From assembly GCA_016776525.1 (NCBI GenBank), contig JADHTD010000055.1, positions 1-11,612 on the forward strand: a stretch of DNA of 11,612 nt, read 5' to 3'. The notes under the pieces were generated by a model. It saw only the letters and a program-made list of their open reading frames with translations. It did no database searches and was not told the origin of the DNA. Of this stretch, positions 6,923 through 11,612 are shown piece after piece (within the stretch, counting starts at the first letter, position 1; the number at the start of each line of letters is the position of its first letter). The translations under genes and the position numbers were made by a program. Source of the stretch: Rhodospirillales bacterium. GTDB taxonomy: Bacteria > Pseudomonadota > Alphaproteobacteria > Rhodospirillales > JADHTD01.

Positions 6923-6938
6923 AACCCTTCGAAGGGTT
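6923..6938. repeat. Perfect 16-base palindrome upstream of the DsrE-family gene
   Basis: AACCCTTCGAAGGGTT is a perfect palindrome ending six bases upstream of the Shine-Dalgarno. It could be an operator for a dimeric regulator, or a 6-bp RNA hairpin with a TCGA loop in the leader that affects ribosome access. No matching known operator is recognised, and I noticed no second copy in the window. Confidence 0.5.
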
Positions 6939-6970
6939 CAATACAAAAAAGTACTTATTATTATTGTTTT

Positions 6971-6984
6971 TTGATGTCGATAAA
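6971..6984. promoter_or_regulatory. FNR/FixK-like box upstream of the DsrE-family gene
   Basis: TTGATGTCGATAAA matches the FNR/FixK consensus TTGAT-N4-ATCAA at nine of ten defined positions. It lies about 73 bases upstream of the ATG. A weak minus-strand -10 (TTGTAT, 6946-6941) would put the box centre near -42, the position expected for activation. One mismatch in AT-rich DNA is not rare, so this is tentative. Confidence 0.3.
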
Positions 6985-7014
6985 CCCGCTGGCCACGGGA
7001 AATCCCATAAAATA

Positions 7015-7059
7015 ATTGTGCGATAGTGTTGTTTATAAGTAAAGCCTTAAATTAGCAAA
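7015..7059 (-). promoter_or_regulatory. Candidate minus-strand promoters for the DsrE-family gene
   Basis: Two overlapping weak sigma70-like arrangements read leftwards. One is TTTACT (7043-7038) with CACAAT (7020-7015) at a 17-base spacer; the other is TTTGCT (7059-7054) with TATAAA (7037-7032) at 16 bases. Either would give a leader of about 100-120 bases containing the FNR-like box and the palindrome. Confidence 0.25.
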
Positions 7060-7103
7060 ACTCTAATCTAAAGGTTTTTGGCGGTAGGGCTCACTTCATC
7101 GCA

Positions 7104-7127
7104 AAAAAAGGGGGGGCTTAAGCCCCC
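7104..7127 (-). terminator. Rho-independent terminator after pccB
   Basis: On the minus strand the 16-base palindrome GGGGGCTTAAGCCCCC (7127-7112) is followed by CC and a run of seven T ending near 7103. It starts 34 bases after the pccB stop and separates pccB from the DsrE-family gene. Confidence 0.85.
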
Positions 7128-7160
7128 ATATTGCGTTCCGATGGATGGTAAATCACCCCG

Positions 7161-8693
7161 TTACAAGGGGATGTTGCCGTGCTTTTTCCAGGGATTCTCC
7201 AGTTCCTTATTGCGCAGCATGCGCAACGACCGGCACAGGCGCACCCGTGTGTTGTGGGGCATGATGACGTCGTCAATGAACCCCCGGTGGCCGGCAATAA
7301 ACGGGTTGGCGAAGCGTTCGCGGTATTCTTCGGTGCGGTCGGCGATTTTCTTGTCATCGCCGATGTCGCCGCGGAAGATGATCTCCACCGCCCCTTTCGG
7401 GCCCATAACGGCAATTTCCGCCGTCGGCCAGGCAAAATTGACGTCGCCGCGCAGGTGCTTTGAACTCATCACGTCATAGGCCCCGCCATAGGCCTTGCGG
7501 GTGATCACCGTCACTTTCGGCACGGTGGCTTCGGCAAAGGCATAGAGCAGCTTGGCGCCGTGCTTGATGATACCGCCGTATTCCTGGGCTGTGCCGGGCA
7601 TAAAGCCGGGCACATCGACGAAGGTGACGATGGGAATATTAAAGCAATCACAAAAACGCACGAAACGGGCCGCCTTGGTCGATGAACTGATATCCAGGCA
7701 CCCGGCCAGCACCATCGGCTGGTTGGCGACGACGCCGACGGTGGAACCTTCCATACGGCCAAAACCGATGATGATGTTGCCGGCATAATCCGGTTGCAGT
7801 TCGAAAAAATCCCCCTCGTCCATCACCTTTCCGATCAGTTCCTTCATATCGTACGGCAGGTTTGGATTGTCCGGCACCAGGGTGTCCAGGGAGGTTTCAA
7901 CCCGCTCCGAACTGTCCGGGGTCGGCCTGACGGGCGGTTTTTCCTTGTTGTTGGACGGCAAGAAATCAAAAAAGCGGCGCATATAGAGCAAGGCTTCGGC
8001 ATCGTTTTCGAAGGCTTTGTCGGCAACGCCGGAGGTAGTGGTATGGGTAATGGCGCCGCCCAATTCTTCGTGGGTTACTTCTTCATGGGTGACGGTCTTC
8101 ACCACATCGGGGCCGGTGACGAACATATAGGACGTATCTTTGACCATGAAGATAAAGTCGGTCATGGCCGGTGAATAGACAGCGCCACCGGCGCACGGCC
8201 CCATGATCATGGATATCTGCGGAACCACGCCGCTGGCCATGACGTTGCGCTGGAAGACCTCGGCATAGCCGGCTAGCGAGGCAACGCCTTCCTGGATACG
8301 GGCGCCGCCGGAATCGTTCAGACCGATGACCGGTGCGCCGACGCGAATAGCCTGATCCATGATCTTAGCAATTTTCTCGGCATGCGCTTCCGACAGCGAA
8401 CCGCCGAAGACGGTGAAATCCTGGCTGAAAACAAAAACCAGACGGCCGTTGATGGTGCCGAAACCGGTGACCACGCCGTCACCGGGAATGGTTTGTTTGT
8501 CCATGCCGAAATCGGAACAGCGGTGCTCGACAAACATATCCCATTCCTCGAAGGAATCCGGGTCGAGCAGCATCTCGATACGCTCGCGGGCGGTCAGCTT
8601 GCCTTTTTTGTGCTGGGCCTCGATACGCTTCTTGCCGCCGCCAAGGCGGGCCAGTTCACGTTTTTCTTCCAATCGGCGAATGATGTCGTGCAT
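7161..8693 (-). CDS. pccB: Propionyl-CoA carboxylase beta (carboxyltransferase) subunit
   Basis: A 510-residue carboxyltransferase subunit that moves CO2 from carboxy-biotin to propionyl-CoA, giving methylmalonyl-CoA in odd-chain fatty acid, branched amino acid and propionate metabolism. Both crotonase-like halves are intact. N-half: GGKKRIEAQHKKGKLTARER (19-38), DFTVFGGSLSEAHA (92-105), NDSGGARIQEG (126-136), GPCAGGAVYSP (165-175). C-half: VDVPGFMPGTAQEYGGIIKH (359-378), RKAYGGAYDVMSSKH (399-413), AWPTAEIAVMG (421-431), and the terminal PWKKHGNIPL. Similarity to mitochondrial PCCB as I recall it extends end to end. ATG 8693 is preferred because GAGGA lies ten bases upstream and alphaproteobacterial homologues begin MHDI; ATG 8714, seven codons earlier, sits in an inverted repeat with no Shine-Dalgarno. 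The biotinylated alpha subunit (pccA) is not in the window and must be encoded elsewhere. Confidence 0.96.
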   Translation of the reverse strand: MHDIIRRLEEKRELARLGGGKKRIEAQHKKGKLTARERIEMLLDPDSFEEWDMFVEHRCSDFGMDKQTIPGDGVVTGFGTINGRLVFVFSQDFTVFGGSLSEAHAEKIAKIMDQAIRVGAPVIGLNDSGGARIQEGVASLAGYAEVFQRNVMASGVVPQISMIMGPCAGGAVYSPAMTDFIFMVKDTSYMFVTGPDVVKTVTHEEVTHEELGGAITHTTTSGVADKAFENDAEALLYMRRFFDFLPSNNKEKPPVRPTPDSSERVETSLDTLVPDNPNLPYDMKELIGKVMDEGDFFELQPDYAGNIIIGFGRMEGSTVGVVANQPMVLAGCLDISSSTKAARFVRFCDCFNIPIVTFVDVPGFMPGTAQEYGGIIKHGAKLLYAFAEATVPKVTVITRKAYGGAYDVMSSKHLRGDVNFAWPTAEIAVMGPKGAVEIIFRGDIGDDKKIADRTEEYRERFANPFIAGHRGFIDDVIMPHNTRVRLCRSLRMLRNKELENPWKKHGNIPL

Positions 8694-8713
8694 ATGGGTG
8701 CCATCCTCGTTCA

Positions 8714-8729
8714 TTCCGGTATGCCGGAA
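8714..8729. repeat. Short inverted repeat upstream of pccB
   Basis: TTCCGG (8714-8719) and CCGGAA (8724-8729) form a 6-bp stem with a 4-base loop 20 bases upstream of the preferred pccB start. It covers the alternative ATG at 8714. It may be a regulator half-site pair or a leader hairpin; nothing ties it to a known regulator. Confidence 0.35.
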
Positions 8730-8772
8730 CGTTTTATTGTTTTACAGAACCCTAAAAATAGCCCGGACACCC

Positions 8773-8793
8773 CCTTTCGCACCAGCGAAAAGG
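8773..8793 (-). terminator. Weak terminator-like hairpin after prfC
   Basis: On the minus strand TTTCGC-TGGT-GCGAAA, extended by two G-C pairs past a bulged base, lies 12 bases after the prfC stop. A T-run occurs only about 14 bases further on (8758-8754), so termination would be inefficient and some read-through into pccB is likely. Confidence 0.3.
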
Positions 8794-8804
8794 ATGGAGA
8801 CTGC

Positions 8805-10394
8805 CTAAATCACCTGTTCCTTGGTTTTCTGGAACCTGAGATCGGGCCAGTCTTCGGCTGCCTTATCCAGGTGCCAGGCATTGCGGGCCAGGAACACCGG
8901 CGAACCGGCATGGTCTTCGGCCAAGCTGGCGCGGCTGGCATCGGAAAACTTTTTCAGGGCCAGGGAATCGTCGGCTTCAACCCATCGGGCCGTATAGAGC
9001 GTCGTCGGTTCGAAATGGATGGGAATGTCGTATTCGGTACGGATGCGGTCGGCCAGCACTTCAAATTGCAGGGGGCCGACGACACCGACGATCCAGTCGG
9101 CGCCGATCAACGGCTTAAACACCCGCGCAGCCCCCTCTTCCGCCAGCTGGGTCAGGGCTTTGCCCAGGTGTTTGGCCCGCATGGGATCATCGGGGCGGAC
9201 GTTTTGCAGGTATTCCGGGGCAAAACTGGGAATGCCGGTGAATTGGATTTCCTCACCCTCGGTCAGGGTGTCGCCGATATGCAGGTTGCCATGGTTGGGA
9301 ATGCCAATGATGTCTCCGGCCCAGGCTTCCTCGGCCAGTTCCCGGTCCTGGGCCAGAAACAGCACAGGATTATGCAGCGACAGGGTCTTGTCGGTGCGTA
9401 CATGCCGCATCTTCATACCCCGTTTGAAATGGCCGGAACAAAGCCGCATGAAGGCGATACGGTCGCGGTGCTTGGGGTCCATATTGGCCTGGATTTTAAA
9501 GACAAACCCGCTGACCTTCTCCTCGACCGGATCGACGGACCTGTCGTTGGAAGGCTGAGGCCGGGGCGGCGGCGCCAATTCGGTGACACCGTTGAGCAGT
9601 TCGCGGACCCCGAAGTTATTGATGGCGCTGCCAAAGAAAACGGGGGTCAGGTGCCCTTCGCGATAGGACTGTAGATTGAATTCCGGGGTCAGGCCGCGGG
9701 CCATATCCACCTCTTCGCGCAGTTTAGCGACGGCGTGGTCCGGCAATAATTCATCCAGCTTGCTATCGTCAAGACCTTGGCAGGTTTCACCCTCTTCCGG
9801 AATGCCATCCTTGCTTTTTTTCATCAAGACGAGGCGGTCGCGAAAGAGGTCATAACAACCGAGGAAATCCCGGCCCATGCCGATCGGCCAGCTGGCCGGG
9901 ACGACGTCGAGAGCCAGGGTCTGTTCGATCTCGTCGAGCAGGTCGAAGGAATCTCGGGCTTCCCGGTCCATTTTATTGATGTAGGTAATGATCGGTACGT
10001 CCCGCAGGCGGCAGACTTCGAACAGCTTGCGGGTCTGGGCCTCGATACCCTTGGCGGCATCGATCACCATCACCGCGGAATCGACGGCGGTCAGGGTGCG
10101 GTATGTGTCCTCGCTGAAATCCTCATGGCCGGGCGTATCGAGCAGGTTGAAGGTGCACCCGGCGTAATCGTAAGTCATCACCGAGGAAGCCACCGAGATG
10201 CCGCGTTCGCGTTCGACCTTCATCCAGTCCGAATGGGCGCGGCGCTGTTCGCCGCGGGCCTTGACCGCCCCGGCCATCTGAATGGCGCCCCCGAACAACA
10301 ACAGTTTTTCGGTCAGCGTCGTCTTACCGGCATCCGGGTGCGAGATAATGGCAAAGGTGCGCCGCTGGGAGACGATGTCGCTCAGTTTGGACAT
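8805..10394 (-). CDS. prfC: Peptide chain release factor 3 (RF3)
   Basis: A 529-residue translational GTPase, the same length as Escherichia coli RF3, which recycles RF1/RF2 from the ribosome after peptide release. All GTPase motifs are present: G1 HPDAGKTT (19-26), G2 around RGISV (64-68), G3 DTPGH (86-90), G4 NKMD (140-143), and a GSAINNFGV segment in the G5 region. The RF3-specific insertion SDWMKVERERGISVASSVM (55-73) distinguishes it from EF-G. The C-terminal half carries the domain II/III signatures, including LCSGHFKRGMKM, VGPLQFEVLADR and FLARNAWHLDKA. ATG 10394 gives the standard RF3 N-terminus although the Shine-Dalgarno is weak. It lies 81 bases downstream of the ATP12 gene and about 110 bases upstream of pccB on the same strand. 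No truncation or missing residue is seen. Confidence 0.97.
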   Translation of the reverse strand: MSKLSDIVSQRRTFAIISHPDAGKTTLTEKLLLFGGAIQMAGAVKARGEQRRAHSDWMKVERERGISVASSVMTYDYAGCTFNLLDTPGHEDFSEDTYRTLTAVDSAVMVIDAAKGIEAQTRKLFEVCRLRDVPIITYINKMDREARDSFDLLDEIEQTLALDVVPASWPIGMGRDFLGCYDLFRDRLVLMKKSKDGIPEEGETCQGLDDSKLDELLPDHAVAKLREEVDMARGLTPEFNLQSYREGHLTPVFFGSAINNFGVRELLNGVTELAPPPRPQPSNDRSVDPVEEKVSGFVFKIQANMDPKHRDRIAFMRLCSGHFKRGMKMRHVRTDKTLSLHNPVLFLAQDRELAEEAWAGDIIGIPNHGNLHIGDTLTEGEEIQFTGIPSFAPEYLQNVRPDDPMRAKHLGKALTQLAEEGAARVFKPLIGADWIVGVVGPLQFEVLADRIRTEYDIPIHFEPTTLYTARWVEADDSLALKKFSDASRASLAEDHAGSPVFLARNAWHLDKAAEDWPDLRFQKTKEQVI

Positions 10395-10465
10395 GGTTTT
10401 CGAAAAATCCGTATTGTCTGAAAATCGGGTGCAGCGGATACCACGGCGGCCCCAGCAAGGCCAGT

Positions 10466-10483
10466 AAAAAGGGGCTTAACCCC
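10466..10483 (-). terminator. Possible short terminator overlapping the ATP12-chaperone stop
   Basis: On the minus strand GGGG-TTAAG-CCCC (10483-10471) is followed directly by TTTTT (10470-10466). The loop contains the TAA stop of the ATP12-family gene. The stem is only four pairs, so it could attenuate rather than block transcription into prfC. Confidence 0.35.
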
Positions 10484-11186
10484 GCCACAGATCAAGAAAC
10501 AAGGCTGCTGTCCGAATGTCATTTTCCAGGACCTTACAGCGGTCCTGGGCTTCCGCGTCCTCACCCCAGCGCTCGGCCTGGAAGTGTTCATCGATCTGGG
10601 AGATTTGAAAGGCCTGATCCGCCGTCAGGCAGCCTCTGACCAGGGCCAGACCGATTATCAACGAACCGGTGGACGCCGTCACCGAGGCCAGCGCCGTCAA
10701 TTCGAAGTCATCGAGGGCGTCGACAGCCGTTTGCAGGGCCAGCAGGGCCTTTTCCGGCTGCTGCACCGGCACAATGCCTTCGGTGACCGCCATACGGGCA
10801 TCAAGGTCGCTCTCAGCCCACTCCAGCAAGGGCTGCCAGTAGGTATGCTGCCGCTCGGCCAATTCGGAAGGGCTGTCGTCCCGGTAACACAACAGATCGG
10901 TTGTTGCATAAGATGCGATCATGCTCGTCACGGCAACCCGTTCCGGTCCCACTCGATCGATGGCAGCGCAGGCCAAACCGGACAACGGCATGCTGTGCGG
11001 CAGGATATTGTCGCCCTGCGCCTCCCATTCGGCAGCCACGGCCACGGCCAGGGCTTCGCTTTCCAGCATCAGCGGGTTGCCAACCGGAGTGCGCACCGGA
11101 CGCCCGTCGAGTTCCACGGTAAACCCGGATGCCGCCCAGGCCGATGCGGCGTGCTTATAGAATCGTTTCGCTGCTGGTTTCGGCAT
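10476..11186 (-). CDS. ATP12-family F1-ATPase assembly chaperone
   Basis: A 236-residue protein of the ATP12 family, whose mitochondrial members bind the F1 alpha subunit during ATP synthase assembly; the alphaproteobacterial homologues are thought to act likewise in the cytoplasm. Family signatures are KRFYKHAA (7-14), LDGRPVRTP (26-34), AVAAEWEAQGD (49-59), MPLSGLACAAID (66-77), and above all YATTDLLCYR (93-102), followed by LLEWAESDLDA and GIVPVQQPE. It is essentially full length for bacterial members. The ATG lies ten bases after the stop of the AsmA-like gene, so the two are probably co-transcribed. No good Shine-Dalgarno is visible, which suggests translational coupling. Confidence in the family is high; the client is inferred. 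Confidence 0.92.
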   Translation of the reverse strand: MPKPAAKRFYKHAASAWAASGFTVELDGRPVRTPVGNPLMLESEALAVAVAAEWEAQGDNILPHSMPLSGLACAAIDRVGPERVAVTSMIASYATTDLLCYRDDSPSELAERQHTYWQPLLEWAESDLDARMAVTEGIVPVQQPEKALLALQTAVDALDDFELTALASVTASTGSLIIGLALVRGCLTADQAFQISQIDEHFQAERWGEDAEAQDRCKVLENDIRTAALFLDLWRG

Positions 11187-11196
11187 TAATAGCGCA

Positions 11197-11612
11197 TTAG
11201 TTGCCGAAAAGGCCCTTTAGGGCTTTGCCGACACCTTCACCGACGCCCTGGATGGCGCCGCCGACACCCTCTTCCTTCTTGGGTTGTTCGGCGGGTGGCG
11301 GTGAGGCGGTCGACCCACCGGACGGCTTCGGAGCCGGTTTAGCCGCCGCCATCTTGCCGGGAACCACCTTTTTGCCGGCCAGGGCCGGGGTGCAGTAATC
11401 CGTATTGTCCGGCGGTATGACCGCGTCCTTGGCGGTGCTGAGGGCCTTATCGACCAGCAGGGACAAGCCCATGGTGGCAATGGCGGAGCCGGTCTTGAGG
11501 GCGCTGGAGGCTACATTACCGGCCATGGCCGCCATATCCAGGGTCCAGTCCGGTTCGGCAAAGGTGCCGTGCACGTCCACCGGCACCATTACGGCGGAGG
11601 CCAGATTGGCTT
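11197..11612 (-). CDS. C-terminal part of an AsmA-like protein (5' end outside the window)
   Basis: An open frame that reaches the right edge without a stop upstream, so only the last about 138 residues are present. The ATG at 11589 is internal, not a start. The visible start, ANLASAVMVPVDVHGTFAEP, followed by WTLDMAAMAGNVASSA, resembles the final beta-rich repeat of AsmA-family envelope proteins, where a phrase of the form vPv.v.Gtf..P precedes a hydrophobic helix. Then come a hydrophobic helix (MGLSLLVDKAL), a single cysteine in NTDYCTPALAGKK, a Pro/Ala/Lys linker and a Gly-rich tail, GVGGAIQGVGEGVGKALKGL. AsmA-like proteins span the envelope and are linked to lipid transport. Assignment from this fragment is moderate; another secreted protein with a similar tail remains possible. 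The ATP12 gene follows after ten bases. Confidence 0.5.
   Translation of the reverse strand, partial: ANLASAVMVPVDVHGTFAEPDWTLDMAAMAGNVASSALKTGSAIATMGLSLLVDKALSTAKDAVIPPDNTDYCTPALAGKKVVPGKMAAAKPAPKPSGGSTASPPPAEQPKKEEGVGGAIQGVGEGVGKALKGLFGN

Noticed and set aside
8382..9674. A 430-codon open frame on the + strand, opposite prfC and pccB
   Set aside because: It crosses the junction of two well-conserved genes on the other strand, has no recognisable domain or Shine-Dalgarno, and is the kind of antisense frame that GC-biased third positions create.

Overview
The window is ordinary-looking chromosomal DNA of a moderately GC-rich Gram-negative bacterium, most likely an alphaproteobacterium and possibly a Rhodospirillales relative. 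The lineage call is inference. It rests on an ATP12-family F1-ATPase assembly chaperone (typical of alphaproteobacteria and mitochondria), a propionyl-CoA carboxylase beta subunit very close to the mitochondrial type, a Bug/TctC solute-binding protein, and an AsmA-like C-terminus. I see no rRNA, tRNA, CRISPR array, transposase or phage gene.

Left part (1-6353, all + strand): a GIY-YIG-domain protein (102-725); a soluble sensor histidine kinase with no adjacent response regulator (851-1732); a Gfo/Idh/MocA NAD(P)-dependent oxidoreductase (1818-2939); a 303-base non-coding stretch with a sigma70-like promoter, a possible 54-codon upstream ORF and competing inverted repeats; a Tat-exported Bug/TctC-type binding protein (3243-4385) closed by a strong intrinsic terminator; then a secreted TPR protein (4600-5973) followed after 11 bases by a MmcQ/YjbR-fold protein (5985-6353).

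Right part (6437-11612, all - strand): a bidirectional terminator at 6379-6406 separates the convergent halves. Reading leftwards from the right edge, the order is the C-terminal end of an AsmA-like protein, an ATP12 chaperone, prfC (release factor 3) and pccB (propionyl-CoA carboxylase beta). A terminator follows pccB, and then comes a separately transcribed periplasmic DsrE-family protein.

Functionally this is a patchwork of housekeeping genes (RF3, ATP12, PccB) and small accessory units. The oxidoreductase and the binding protein may serve one carbon source, since they are neighbours, but no substrate can be read from the sequence and the membrane subunits TctA/TctB are absent. The most unusual feature is the leader of the binding-protein gene: promoter, Shine-Dalgarno, short ORF running through a G8 tract, a GCTTGGG segment that can pair with either of two CCCAAGC copies, and the short ORF's stop touching the AGGAGG of the main gene. 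This resembles an attenuator or leader-peptide arrangement, but it is unproven.
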